Shown here: positions 45,401-53,452 of the stretch, one piece after another
Numbering within the stretch: the first letter of the stretch is position 1
Layout: each line of letters opens with the position of its first letter
Assembly (NCBI RefSeq): GCF_000430505.1
Contig: NZ_AUMD01000012.1
Location: forward strand, 248,001 to 312,000
Length of the DNA stretch: 64,000 nucleotides
Source: Eisenibacter elegans DSM 3317
Lineage (GTDB): Bacteria > Bacteroidota > Bacteroidia > Cytophagales > Microscillaceae
Direction: 5' to 3'
Notes under the pieces: generated by a model
What the model was told of the DNA's origin: nothing
Seen by the model: the letters and a program-made list of their open reading frames with translations, nothing else
Databases searched by the model: none
Program-made: the position numbers and the translations under genes

Positions 45401-45594
45401 CCAGCAGTGCCGAAGATGGGATTTCTTCGGCCCATCGTGTACTTTTGGCCGAAGCCGACAAAGCTCTGAATGATGCGCTAGATCGTACGAATGCTTTTTA
45501 TGCAGAAGTATGGAATAGCTTCATACAAGCTGCTGAGCAAGCCCCACGCCCTACATTCAAACGTTATGAGCCCTTGAAGGCCAGCGGGGAATAA
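42418..45594 (+). CDS. Exported BNR/VPS10-like beta-propeller protein
   Basis: The 1058-residue product begins with a signal peptide (cut near LHAQ) and IQPRSIGPAGMSGRI, a conserved opening of this Bacteroidota family. Residues 30-730 hold at least nine Asp-box repeats (SIDAGKTW, TTDGGKTW, TQDGGENW, SEDAGRTW, SRDRGKTW, SIDKGKTW), forming one or two sortilin-like propellers. A beta domain (about 770-880) and a helical coiled-coil region (about 890-1040) follow. There is no type IX sorting domain and no lipobox. Similar proteins are annotated as glycosyl hydrolases, but no catalytic pattern is visible; binding to glycan or peptide seems more likely. Confidence 0.85.
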   Translation: MLHTHTYWLRLCWSLCLSIGLGFGLHAQQLNIDYLQGIQPRSIGPAGMSGRITAIDVVTNNPDIIYAGAASGGVWKSEGGGIDWTPIFDHEKTASVGAIAIYQANPNIVWVGTGEGNPRNSQNSGYGVWKSIDAGKTWQYLGLEKTRNIHRLLLDPNNPQVAYVGAQGSAWGGSEDRGVFKTTDGGKTWKKILYVDQNTGIADLVIDPHNPNKLIAAMWEFRRWPWFFNSGGKGSGLYITQDGGENWTRLNETNGLPAGNLGRIGVAIARSNPKVVYAIVEAKKNGFYRSDDGGLHWKLVTQTGEFGNRPFYYSEIYVDPSNENRIYSLWTMVSVSEDAGRTWQLLLPWSRRHTDVHLDHHAWWMHPENPDFIIEGNDGGLNISRDRGKTWRFAENIPVGQFYHVNVDMAIPYNVMGGMQDNGSWHGPGYAWKAGGIRNSYFQEIFFGDGFDVVPDHSDERYVYAMSQGGNLGRVDLHTGHSKRIKPVHPEGEALRFNWNAAIAHDPFVKTKIYYGSQYLHQSNNRGDDWTIISPDLTTNDPEKQKAHESGGLTFDVTAAENHCTIVAIAPSPVKEGVIWVGTDDGNVQLTQDGGKTWTNLAKSLKGAPAGSWIPQIHPSPHNAGEAFVILNNYRRDDWTPFLFHTTDYGKTWTNLVDANKVWGYTHAVAQDLVAPNLLFLGTESGLYVSIDKGKTWTKWTKNYPTVPTVDLVIHPREHDLVVATFGRSLYVIDDIRPLRELAQKGDKILKEALYAFEAPDAYLAKYIEASGTRFAANGIFAGENRPYGAMISYSIGQWQLGEKKDSLKLKAEIVNAQGEVIRTLQMKPERLGINRFQWNLDVRGERGINAPKAKPDSPEPSGYSALPGTYTVRLSYGDAKAETQVKVMTDPRMNVSTEALAAQQAWYEEVYKRTRSARALMERLNESKEAVDNFLKQLGDADDEATLALKKQANAVKDSLKDLREMMVGPDDVQGIFRTSETVSAKIGEATWATSSAEDGISSAHRVLLAEADKALNDALDRTNAFYAEVWNSFIQAAEQAPRPTFKRYEPLKASGE

Positions 45595-45626
45595 AACGTC
45601 ATCTTGATACTCAACTTGAAGTTCTC

Positions 45627-45659
45627 AAAAGCTGTTCCGAGTTTCGGAGCAGCTTTTTT
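45627..45659 (+). terminator. Rho-independent terminator of the BNR-repeat protein gene
   Basis: AAAAGCTGTTCCGA (45627-45640) pairs with TCGGAGCAGCTTTT (45644-45657) with one G-U pair, followed by T. It is 32 bases past the stop. Confidence 0.85.
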
Positions 45660-45746
45660 CGATGGACTACAACACAATGTAATCCAATTTTAGCGGTCTT
45701 TCTCCGATTTGTAAGCTTCTCGTTTTTTCATTCCTGATTTATATTG

Positions 45747-45754
45747 TACTTTTG
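45747..45754 (+). promoter_or_regulatory. -7 box of the mlaE promoter
   Basis: TACTTTTG matches TAnnTTTG exactly. A TTG start codon that would extend the permease frame lies within this box, so transcription must begin after it and the ATG at 45779 is the true start. No clear -33 box was seen. Confidence 0.5.
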
Positions 45755-45778
45755 GCGCACACTATCCCTGCTACCGAC

Positions 45779-46516
45779 ATGCTGACAAATATTGGGAGAT
45801 ATATGGTTTTCTTGGGTTTGCTATTTGTGAACCCAGAGCGGTTTAAGGTGTATCTGCGCCTAGTGGTCAATGAGTGTGTGCTCATTGGTACCAACTCTAT
45901 TTTCATAGTCTCTATTGTTTCGACCTTCATTGGGGCAGTTACTGCCGTCCAAACGGCATACAACCTCATCAGCCCCCTGATTCCAGACTATGTGATTGGC
46001 TTGGTTACACGCGACATTATTCTTTTGGAAGTAGCGCCTACCTTCACCTGTATTGTGTTGGCGGGCAAGGTTGGATCGAATATCGCCGGAGAGCTAGGCA
46101 CTATGCGTATTACCGAACAAATAGACGCTATTGAGGTGATGGGTATCAACCCAGTGTCATACTTGGTTTTGCCCAAAATCATTGCCGCTGTTTTGATGTT
46201 TCCCTTGTTGGTGATTTTGGCCGGCTTTTTAGCGCTTTTGGGCGGATATTTTGCCGCCACAGTTACTGGCATTATGACCGAGCAAGACTATATCAAAGGT
46301 ATTCGCGATGGTTTCAATGCCTTTTCTGTAACTTTTGCGCTTATCAAAGCATTTGTTTTTGCCTTTCTGATTGCCTCTCTGTCAGCTTTTCAGGGGTTTT
46401 ATACCCGTGGAGGAGCCTTAGAAGTAGGGCAGTCGAGTACTCAGGCCGTAACCATTAGCGCCATTGCGGTGTTGTTGGCTGATTATGTACTGGCTGAGCT
46501 GCTGCTCAAAAACTAA
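45779..46516 (+). CDS. mlaE: MlaE-family ABC permease
   Basis: From ATG 45779 the protein has 245 residues and five or six hydrophobic helices. The MlaE core is clear: FIGAVTAVQTAYN, TRDIILLEVAPTFTCIVLAGKVGSNIAGELGTMRITEQIDAIEVMGINPVSYLV (written here as consecutive family blocks of the EQIDA region), then a Gly-rich C-terminal helix. MlaE with the MlaF ATPase and MlaD moves phospholipids between membranes. Here neither mlaF nor mlaD is adjacent: a convergent prfA follows after 271 bases, so the partners must be elsewhere. Confidence 0.9.
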   Translation: MLTNIGRYMVFLGLLFVNPERFKVYLRLVVNECVLIGTNSIFIVSIVSTFIGAVTAVQTAYNLISPLIPDYVIGLVTRDIILLEVAPTFTCIVLAGKVGSNIAGELGTMRITEQIDAIEVMGINPVSYLVLPKIIAAVLMFPLLVILAGFLALLGGYFAATVTGIMTEQDYIKGIRDGFNAFSVTFALIKAFVFAFLIASLSAFQGFYTRGGALEVGQSSTQAVTISAIAVLLADYVLAELLLKN

Positions 46517-46722
46517 GGGCGAATTTTGATGTATGCCTAATCAAAACTGGTTGGGTATAGTCAAAGAGGCGCATCTCAGGACATGCTCTTATCTCGTCTC
46601 TAACTCAAAAAGGCGTACCTTATATAAGGGCTTCCGAACCCGTCTTTTGTGCTCTTTGTGGCCAAATATATGTCCAGAGATGCAGTGAAAACTCTTGACG
46701 ATTATAATATTCCAAGGAATAT

Positions 46723-46754
46723 AAAAAACCATTCCAAGGGTTTTGGAATGGTTT
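46723..46754 (-). terminator. Rho-independent terminator of prfA
   Basis: AAACCATTCCAA (46726-46737) pairs with TTGGAATGGTTT (46743-46754) over 12 bases. In the minus-strand transcript the stem is followed by U residues (AAAAAA at 46723-46728). It lies 34 bases past the prfA stop. The rest of the 46517-46787 gap shows only a short AGGGCTTCCGAACCC that resembles one end of element C2. Confidence 0.85.
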
Positions 46755-46787
46755 GAATTACCTTATCTAATTACAATCGATAGGTGC

Positions 46788-47867
46788 TTAGGCCTGTTCG
46801 CGAGTTCCCTCTTGTAGTTTTTGGGCGTTGTCAGCAAGGCGGAGTGCTTCGATAAAATCGTGGATTTCGCCATCCATCACTATCGGCAGGTTGTAGACAG
46901 TATAGCCGATGCGGTGGTCGGTTACACGGCCCTGGGGGTAGTTGTAAGTCCGGATTTTGTCAGAACGGTCGCCACTACCTACCATTGACTTGCGTTGAGC
47001 ACCTACTTCATCATTGTGCTTTTTCAACTCAATTTCATAGAGGCGTGAGCGCAATACCTTGAGGGCTTTCTCAAAGTTTTTGATTTGCGATTTTTCATCT
47101 TGGCACGACACCACCAAGCCCGTGGGCAAGTGTGTTAGGCGGACAGCAGAGTAGGTCGTATTGACCGACTGCCCACCGGGCCCAGAGGAGCAGAAAGTGT
47201 CTTTTCGAACCTCATTCATATTGATTTCTACGTCTACTTCTTCCATTTCGGGCAGTACGGCCACCGAGGCGGCAGAGGTATGTACACGCCCCTGGGTTTC
47301 AGTAGCAGGCACACGCTGTACGCGGTGTACCCCCGACTCGTATTTCATCATCCCATACACATCTTCCCCTGATACATTGCAGATAATCTCTTTGTAGCCA
47401 CCTGAAGTGCCTTCTGTAAAATCAATGATTTCTAAGCGCCACTGTTGCTTTTCGGCAAAACGTTGGTACATACGGTAGAGGTCTCCGGCAAAGAGTGCGG
47501 CCTCATCGCCACCAGCTCCGGCGCGAATTTCGAGGATGATGTTGCGGCTATCGTTGGGGTCTTTGGGGATGAGCAGGTTTTTGAGATTTTCCTCAGTAGT
47601 TTCTTTTTGCTCTTGGAGCTCTTCTAGTTCCAATTTGGCCATTTCGCGAAACTCCGGGTCTTTTTCTGTACTCAGGATTTGCTTGGAGCTATCGATATTG
47701 GCTAGAATATTTTCGTATTGCTTATAGGCTTCGTTGATTTTTTCAAGCTCCTTATATTCCTTACTCAGCTTGCGGTATTCTTTCATATCGGCCATTACTT
47801 CGGGCTGGATGATGAGATGGCTAACCTCCTCAAAACGGCGGCGAATGGCTTGCAATTTATCTATCAT
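46788..47867 (-). CDS. prfA: Peptide chain release factor 1
   Basis: RF1 reads UAA and UAG and releases the finished peptide. The 359 residues are of normal length. The codon-reading tripeptide PAT (187-189) marks RF1 rather than RF2 (SPF), and the catalytic GGQ is at 231-233 in [12 protein letters not shown] helical N-terminal domain fills 1-100. It is a single-gene unit with its own -7 box and terminator, convergent with mlaE. Confidence 0.97.
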   Translation of the reverse strand: MIDKLQAIRRRFEEVSHLIIQPEVMADMKEYRKLSKEYKELEKINEAYKQYENILANIDSSKQILSTEKDPEFREMAKLELEELQEQKETTEENLKNLLIPKDPNDSRNIILEIRAGAGGDEAALFAGDLYRMYQRFAEKQQWRLEIIDFTEGTSGGYKEIICNVSGEDVYGMMKYESGVHRVQRVPATETQGRVHTSAASVAVLPEMEEVDVEINMNEVRKDTFCSSGPGGQSVNTTYSAVRLTHLPTGLVVSCQDEKSQIKNFEKALKVLRSRLYEIELKKHNDEVGAQRKSMVGSGDRSDKIRTYNYPQGRVTDHRIGYTVYNLPIVMDGEIHDFIEALRLADNAQKLQEGTREQA

Positions 47868-47901
47868 AAGATTGGTGGTATCGAAAAATTAAACCTGATT
47901 G

Positions 47902-47909
47902 CAAAACTA
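47902..47909 (-). promoter_or_regulatory. -7 box of the prfA promoter
   Basis: Read on the minus strand, TAGTTTTG matches TAnnTTTG exactly, about 35 bases before the prfA ATG, allowing a leader near 28 bases. A matching -33 box is not evident. Confidence 0.45.
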
Positions 47910-48124
47910 CGAAAAAAGGGCTAATTTTGGTACTAACAAGTTCAAATGAAGCAAGTGCCTACAGGCTAAAAATCAGCCTTGTTGGGAATGGTATTAATTT
48001 TGCAAACTTGTGAGAAAACTCCCACTGCCCTCAAAGGCATATCACTAAAAATGATTCCAAGGCAACAGGTCTCAAACCTTACCATATCTACTTCTATGGT
48101 CGTACCCCTACTGATATACACATT

Positions 48125-50071
48125 ATGAGCAGAGCAAGAAAAATTTTGGGTCTCAATCTGAGCATTCGCCAAAAAATCATCGGTGGATTTTTATCTATCA
48201 TCCTGATTTTTAATATCAATGGTATATTCAGTGTGATTTCGATTTCGAGTAGCGAGCAAGTCCTCGACCGCTCATCAGAGGTCATTTATCCGTCTATCGA
48301 AGAGATTCAAAACTTACGCCTGCTCATTACTAGCACGCAGATGTATATCACCAATTGGGTCTATAACCACATCACCCCCGACGACAAAAGCAACCTCAAA
48401 CGCTTGCAAGACTTTGAGTATACAGCCATCAAGGACCGGCTTATCCAAGCCGCCAACGAGTGGGAAAACGAGGCGCAACGCAAAACCTTGGATACAATCT
48501 TCGTAACCTTTGAACGTATCAAGAAGGAGCAAAAGCGCATCATGAACGACTTGGCCGACTATGAGGCTTACGAAAACAAGCGCCTCATCTTGCCTGCCGA
48601 AGAACGGCTCAACACCTATATCTTACCTACCTCACGCAATGTGTTGGCCAAGTTAGATCGTATTTACCGACAAAAACAAAAAGAAACTCAAGAAGCCCGA
48701 ACAGAGCTGAAGAGCTCTTTTACTTGGCTCAAAATCATCACTATTGGTCTAGGGGTTGTCTTGATAGTCGTAGGCTTGATTGCGGCCTTGCTTATCTCGG
48801 GGCAGATAGTGCGGCCTATCAAGTATATCAATGAAGTGTTCGTCAAGTTAGGCTCGGGTGAGCTTCCCGAAGACAAGCACTTTGCTTTTGAAGATGATGA
48901 AATTGGGCAGATGGCTGCCTCTGCCGACCGGCTGGTAAATAACTTGCGCTCTACTTCGCTCTTTGCCGAAAACATTGGTAAGGGCAACTACCAAGCGTCG
49001 TATGAGCCGCTTAGCGAGAAAGACGTACTCGGCAATGCCTTGCTGAACATGCGCGACAACCTCTCCCGTGTGGCTGAAGAAGACCGCCGCCGCAACTGGC
49101 AAAACGAAGGTCTGGCCAAGTTTAGCGAACTGTTGCGTACCAACAATAATGATATCGAACAACTTTCTGACAATATCATCTCCAACTTGGTTAAGTATAT
49201 CCGTGCCAACCAAGGCGGATTGTTTATTGTGTCCGAAAAAGATAAAACCAACGACCAAGAAGACCAATACATGATGTTGGCCTCTTGCTATGCTTGGGAT
49301 AAGAAAAAATACCTCGAACAAAAGGTCTATCGAGGCGAAGGGCTTTCGGGGCAGGCATGGCTGGAGCAACATACCATCTACCTGACCGAAGTGCCGCAAG
49401 AGTATGTGATGATTACTTCCGGTTTGGGCGAAGCCAACCCCAACAGCATCCTGATAGTACCCCTCAAGGTCAATGAAGAGGTGTATGGTGTGGTAGAGTT
49501 GGCCTCCTTCAATACGTTTCAACCTTACGAAATAGAGTTCGTGGAGAAGGTTGCCGAAAGTATTGCCTCTGCGATTGCTTCCGTAAAAATCAGCGAACGT
49601 ACCAAGGCGCTGCTCGAAGAATCGACCATCATCACCCAACAAATGCGCAGCAAGGAAGAAGAGGTAAAAGCCAAGGAGCGCGAAGTAAAGCAAACCAAGG
49701 AAGAAATCTCTAAAAGTAAACGCAGCAACCGCGACCGTGATGCGCTCCTCAACGCCACATCACTCATCATCGAAACCGACGAGCAATACCGTATCAGTCA
49801 CGTCAACCCCCTGACAGCCCTCAAGCTACAGTATGAACAAGAGGAACTGCTACAGCTCAATATCGAAACCTTGTTTGAATCGTATAATACTTTTGATAAA
49901 GCCCGCAATAGCTTGCAGAATATACAAAAATGGGCTGATTTTGTTTACCTAAAAGACAAACAAGGGCAACGCCTGCGGTTCAAGGCTAGTGCTACGGCGG
50001 TAGTCAATGAGCAAAAGCAAGTCGAAAAATACCTCTTCCTACTACATGATATAGGAGAGGTAGAGCTTTAG
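48125..50071 (+). CDS. Membrane sensor with HAMP, GAF and PAS domains but no kinase
   Basis: The 648-residue protein has a transmembrane helix (about 16-40), a helical periplasmic sensing region (40-200, four-helix-bundle type), a second helix (about 203-228), a HAMP domain (230-285; ISGQIVRPIKYINEVF), a GAF domain (about 330-490; GLFIVSEKDK, YRGEGLSGQAWLEQ), a charged coiled coil (495-540) and a PAS domain (about 540-640; LIIETDEQYRISHVNPLT). It ends there: no HisKA/HATPase, GGDEF, phosphatase or chemotaxis tail. It may signal through a separate partner, or be a truncated kinase. The stop is intact, convergent with the polyketide synthase gene, 11 bases away. Confidence 0.85.
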   Translation: MSRARKILGLNLSIRQKIIGGFLSIILIFNINGIFSVISISSSEQVLDRSSEVIYPSIEEIQNLRLLITSTQMYITNWVYNHITPDDKSNLKRLQDFEYTAIKDRLIQAANEWENEAQRKTLDTIFVTFERIKKEQKRIMNDLADYEAYENKRLILPAEERLNTYILPTSRNVLAKLDRIYRQKQKETQEARTELKSSFTWLKIITIGLGVVLIVVGLIAALLISGQIVRPIKYINEVFVKLGSGELPEDKHFAFEDDEIGQMAASADRLVNNLRSTSLFAENIGKGNYQASYEPLSEKDVLGNALLNMRDNLSRVAEEDRRRNWQNEGLAKFSELLRTNNNDIEQLSDNIISNLVKYIRANQGGLFIVSEKDKTNDQEDQYMMLASCYAWDKKKYLEQKVYRGEGLSGQAWLEQHTIYLTEVPQEYVMITSGLGEANPNSILIVPLKVNEEVYGVVELASFNTFQPYEIEFVEKVAESIASAIASVKISERTKALLEESTIITQQMRSKEEEVKAKEREVKQTKEEISKSKRSNRDRDALLNATSLIIETDEQYRISHVNPLTALKLQYEQEELLQLNIETLFESYNTFDKARNSLQNIQKWADFVYLKDKQGQRLRFKASATAVVNEQKQVEKYLFLLHDIGEVEL

Positions 50072-50082
50072 CCCAATACTTC

Positions 50083-51192
50083 TTAGCAAAATTCCATACG
50101 AGCTGACTCTACCGTAAGCCCGGGGCCAAATGCCAAACAGAGCATAGAGCGACCCCGAGCTTCGCTTTGCCCCAGGTTTTGGAGCCAATGTTGCAATACA
50201 AACAACATTGTGGCCGACGACATATTTCCATATTGGCGCAAAACCTCATAAGCTGCTGTGTTTTGTGTTGGCCGAATGGCTAGGGCTTGCGCTACGGCTT
50301 CTAAAATTTTGCGCCCTCCGGGGTGTATGGCAAAATAATCTGTTTGAGCCGGACTAAGGCCCAATTCTGTGACCATAGCCTCAATAAAGTGCCCCAACCC
50401 CTGTGCCAAAAATTGAGGTACATACGATGATAGGCGCATCTCGAATCCGTGGTTTTGGATGCTCCAAGTCATTTCGGCAGCGCCCTCAGGAAAGAGCCCA
50501 CAAGCAAAGCCACGTAGCGCCAAGGATAAACCCGAGGGGCTAGGCTGGCGCTCCACCAAAACGGCTGCCGCGCCATCACCAAAGATTGCATTGGCTACCA
50601 GCTGTTCGTCGTCTTTTGACTGTTGTAGGTGTAGGGTACACAACTCTACCGATACCACCAACACAAGGTTGTGGGCATCGGCACGGCACAGGCTATCAGC
50701 AAGTTTCAGTGCGTTCATTGCCGCATAACAGCCCATAAAATTGACACAGGTCCGGTGGGTATGTGTCGCCAAGCCTAGTGCCTGTACCAGCTCTATATCT
50801 AGCCCGGGGGCATACATTCCGGTACAGCTGACCGTAATCAGATGGGTAACTTGTGGCAACTTTGCCTGCGCATAAGCTGGCAAATCTGCTACTGCTGCCT
50901 TGGCCAAGGGTAATGCCTCTACGCGATAACGCTCCATTCGGGTAGCAGTATCTGGAAAAGGCGCAGTCGCTTGGTTGGGGAAAAACCGAAAATCCTCGGT
51001 TCGCAAATAATCTTCCAATACAGAATAGCGCGTATTGATACCGGTAGCCCTATACAAAGCGCGTAGTTTGCGCGCCTCATAGGTCGAAAGCCCCAAGGCT
51101 TTTTCCATAAAAACCGCCGTCGTTGCCTGAGGAATACAATGCACAGGCGTAGCAGTACCGATGGCCGTGATATAGCTTTGTTGAATGCTCAT
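50083..51192 (-). CDS. Type III polyketide synthase
   Basis: The 369 residues from ATG 51192 belong to the chalcone/stilbene synthase superfamily. The catalytic triad is visible: Cys155 in FMGCYAA, His in FAIHPGG near 290 and Asn in YGNMSSATM near 323. Such enzymes extend an acyl-CoA starter with malonyl-CoA and cyclise it to pyrones, resorcinols or alkylphenols. The frame is open 7 codons further to a TTG. No methyltransferase, oxidoreductase or acyl-CoA ligase lies beside it, so the product is unknown; the closest enzyme downstream in the genome is a convergent sensor. Confidence 0.9.
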   Translation of the reverse strand: MSIQQSYITAIGTATPVHCIPQATTAVFMEKALGLSTYEARKLRALYRATGINTRYSVLEDYLRTEDFRFFPNQATAPFPDTATRMERYRVEALPLAKAAVADLPAYAQAKLPQVTHLITVSCTGMYAPGLDIELVQALGLATHTHRTCVNFMGCYAAMNALKLADSLCRADAHNLVLVVSVELCTLHLQQSKDDEQLVANAIFGDGAAAVLVERQPSPSGLSLALRGFACGLFPEGAAEMTWSIQNHGFEMRLSSYVPQFLAQGLGHFIEAMVTELGLSPAQTDYFAIHPGGRKILEAVAQALAIRPTQNTAAYEVLRQYGNMSSATMLFVLQHWLQNLGQSEARGRSMLCLAFGPGLTVESARMEFC

Positions 51193-51267
51193 ATAGGTTT
51201 TTTGACAAAACAAGCACAGGATACAGCCAAAAAATCAGACAGAGAGGTGTATACCGTTGTTAGAGAA

Positions 51268-51287
51268 TGTATTTTGAGGGGAAAATA
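51268..51287. repeat. Short hairpin upstream of the polyketide synthase
   Basis: GTATTTT and AAAATAC pair over 7 bases around GAGGGG. It lies about 75 bases upstream of the polyketide synthase start and could be a regulatory site, but nothing supports a specific function. Confidence 0.3.
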
Positions 51288-51349
51288 CGCTTTAATCTTT
51301 AGTAAACCTATAAAACAGTGCGATGTTCGAGGTCGTGGTATTAAAAATT

Positions 51350-51486
51350 CACACCACCAGACATTTTCAGCAAGCAGCCCGACCGTAAAGCCGTACCAAA
51401 GCCAATCTTCGGCCTCGGAGTAATGGGAAATCTTATTTTGGTATAAAGCGGAGCTTTTGCGCCGCTAAAAACTGTCCGGCGGGTGC
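51350..51486. mobile_element. Probable diverged family A element, copy A3
   Basis: The left end CACACCACCAGACATTTT is very close to the A1/A2 termini. The right end AAAACTGTCCGGCGGGTG is a weaker partner (about 14 of 18 with one gap). The interior has diverged, although ATAAG and CCAAAA palindromic parts recall A2. The flanking 9-mers do not match, so it is an old or partial copy, between the polyketide synthase and the esterase genes. Confidence 0.4.
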
Positions 51487-51490
51487 TGAC

Positions 51491-52219
51491 TTAGCGCGCC
51501 TCCAACAACGGAGCCAGTGCTTGCCATACTGTAGCAGCCACAAGCTGATGCCCCTCAGCGGTGGGATGTATGCCATCGGGTAGGTTCAGCTCCGGCACAC
51601 CACCCACACCCTCCAAAATAAACGGAATCAGCACCGCGCCAGTCTGCTGGGCTACTTGAGGATAAATTTGGGCAAATGCTTGAGCATAATCAGGCCCCAT
51701 ATTGGGTGGTACTTGCATTCCCCCCAACACTACTTGTAGTTGAGGATATTGTGCTTTGGCCAATTGGATGATGTCGATTAAGTTTTGGCGAGTTTCGTCG
51801 GGAGATAACCCGCGCAGACCGTCATTCCCGCCCAGCTCTATCAAAAGTATGCTGATTTTTTGTTGCAGTATCCACTCCATACGTGCCTTGCCGCCGGCGG
51901 TTGTTTCGCCACTAATACCTCGGTTCAGCACTCGGTAGGGCAACCCTAAGGAATCAATGCGCTTTTGGAGTAAGGCAGGGAAGGCCTCCTCGGGGTCTAG
52001 CCCATAGCCGGCAGTGATGCTATTGCCTAGGCAAAGGATGACGGCGCGGCTGTCGGTGTCGGTGGTTTGAGCCAAGCTGTCGTTTGTTGGTATGGTGGTG
52101 GTGTTGGCAGGTTTGTCCGATGGATTTTGGCAGGCTCCTAATAGGAGTAGCAGGAGGCCGAGGAGGCTCAAGGGCTTAGAAAATCGCAGTATGGGGGCTG
52201 TCAGCATAAGTAGCGGCAT
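51491..52219 (-). CDS. SGNH/GDSL-family lipoprotein esterase (TesA-like)
   Basis: The 242-residue protein has a lipoprotein signal with lipobox LLGAC (Cys30) and an SGNH-hydrolase domain: block I LCLGNSITAGYGL with nucleophile Ser67, the ISGETTAG region, block III ELGGNDGLRG, and block V DGIHPTAEGH. This is the TesA/arylesterase/lysophospholipase type (GNSI in place of GDSI). It probably hydrolyses acyl esters or lysophospholipids in the envelope. Met5 is an alternative start that leaves the lipobox intact. Confidence 0.9.
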   Translation of the reverse strand: MPLLMLTAPILRFSKPLSLLGLLLLLLGACQNPSDKPANTTTIPTNDSLAQTTDTDSRAVILCLGNSITAGYGLDPEEAFPALLQKRIDSLGLPYRVLNRGISGETTAGGKARMEWILQQKISILLIELGGNDGLRGLSPDETRQNLIDIIQLAKAQYPQLQVVLGGMQVPPNMGPDYAQAFAQIYPQVAQQTGAVLIPFILEGVGGVPELNLPDGIHPTAEGHQLVAATVWQALAPLLEAR

Positions 52220-52318
52220 TGTTTTGGAGAGGTGATCTAGTTCTGAGTAGCTTCGATGAGTAAAGATACTATCTTGTCAACAAAGAGCAACAACAGCTGT
52301 TTGGTCTTTTGAGGTCAA

Positions 52319-52357
52319 ATAAAAAAACAGCACCTGAGCAGAGCCGCAGGTGTTGTT
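52319..52357 (-). terminator. Rho-independent terminator of the beta-barrel gene
   Basis: AACAGCACCTG and CAGGTGTTGTT (52347-52357) form an 11-base stem with G-U pairs, and the minus-strand transcript is followed by a run of U (A run at 52319-52327). It ends the sigma-anti-sigma-barrel unit, 36 bases past the stop. Confidence 0.8.
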
Positions 52358-52392
52358 AGGGGTGTATGATGTATGCGAAATCCAAACTAATC

Positions 52393-53409
52393 TTAGCGCA
52401 GGCGTAACCCTACAGCAATGGGCTGTAGTATGGGTGCGTTGGCCGTATCGTTGAAGAGTGGTGTGAGGTCGTAGCGGGCAAAAAGCTTTAACTCTCCAAA
52501 GCGCACCTCTCCTTCTAGGCCATAGCGTACTCTGTTGACCACGGTGTCAAAGCTGCGGTCTTTTTCGGTAACACTGTGTGTGATGCGTGAGTGTGCCCCC
52601 AATAAAAATCCGACATACCCTCCAGCAGCAACAGCGAAGAAATCGTGGCCGCGCCGGTCAAAGGTTTGAATGCGGAACAAGAGCGGAATATTGATATGGG
52701 TGGTTACAAATTTATTGCGGCGCAAAGATTCCCCAAAATCCTCTTGATAGTCTCTAAACTCTACGCCATTGTCGATTCGCTTGGGGTAGTAGCTATAGCG
52801 CATCACATAGTTGCTCCAGCTGATTTCGACCCCTGTTTCCAGCTGAAAAGGGCTATTGGGGCCACCGAGGTCTGTTCCGGTGAAAAACTGTAGGGCGATG
52901 TAGTGCGAGCTCCACAACGAGGCCTCGTATGGCAGGCCTGATTCGGGCAGGATAAATTCTTCGCCCTGCATATAATTGCTTAGCCCTACATCTAACCCCA
53001 CACCACCGTAGCCGGGGCTTTTGCGGGAGTAGCGTTGTCTTTCGGTATCATAGTAATATTTCCTTCCGTTGATATACATCGAGTTACTGTATTTTTCGAC
53101 ACTGACATTTTGAGAGTCATCGTTGTCTTTCTCTGTCTTTTCGAGCACAACACTCTCTAGGGTGAGGTTTTTGCGTTCTTGTCGATACTCATAGACGATG
53201 GTCTTTTCGGTTTCGTCAATCTGCTTCCCTACCTCTTGTACAATCGCATTGATGTCTACCTTTGTCAGCTGGCGGAGTGCTTCGCTGTCTTTAGCATAGA
53301 TGAGGATCTGGGCTTTGCTGCCTATTTCGATACGGATGGTATCTTGGGCTTGTGTATGGATGCTACCCCATACTAGGAGTAGCAGCATTAGGAGTGTGTA
53401 TCGTTTCAT
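52393..53409 (-). CDS. Outer-membrane beta-barrel-like protein of unknown function
   Basis: The 338 residues begin with a signal peptide (cut near TQAQ). Residues 25-130 contain a helical and charged stretch, and from about 135 the sequence alternates in short beta strands with aromatic edges, ending VGLRLR, as in small porin-like barrels (PorT/outer-membrane beta-barrel type). I cannot name a family. It is 43 bases after the probable anti-sigma gene, so it is probably cotranscribed with the ECF sigma factor and may be part of its sensing path or its target. Confidence 0.7.
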   Translation of the reverse strand: MKRYTLLMLLLLVWGSIHTQAQDTIRIEIGSKAQILIYAKDSEALRQLTKVDINAIVQEVGKQIDETEKTIVYEYRQERKNLTLESVVLEKTEKDNDDSQNVSVEKYSNSMYINGRKYYYDTERQRYSRKSPGYGGVGLDVGLSNYMQGEEFILPESGLPYEASLWSSHYIALQFFTGTDLGGPNSPFQLETGVEISWSNYVMRYSYYPKRIDNGVEFRDYQEDFGESLRRNKFVTTHINIPLLFRIQTFDRRGHDFFAVAAGGYVGFLLGAHSRITHSVTEKDRSFDTVVNRVRYGLEGEVRFGELKLFARYDLTPLFNDTANAPILQPIAVGLRLR

Positions 53410-53452
53410 TTTTCTGACGATTTATGTATAGTGGATGTATGGTGGAGTGGTT

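Noticed and set aside
45752-45778. TTG extension of the MlaE frame
   Set aside because: The TTG lies within the -7 promoter box, so it cannot be in the mRNA.
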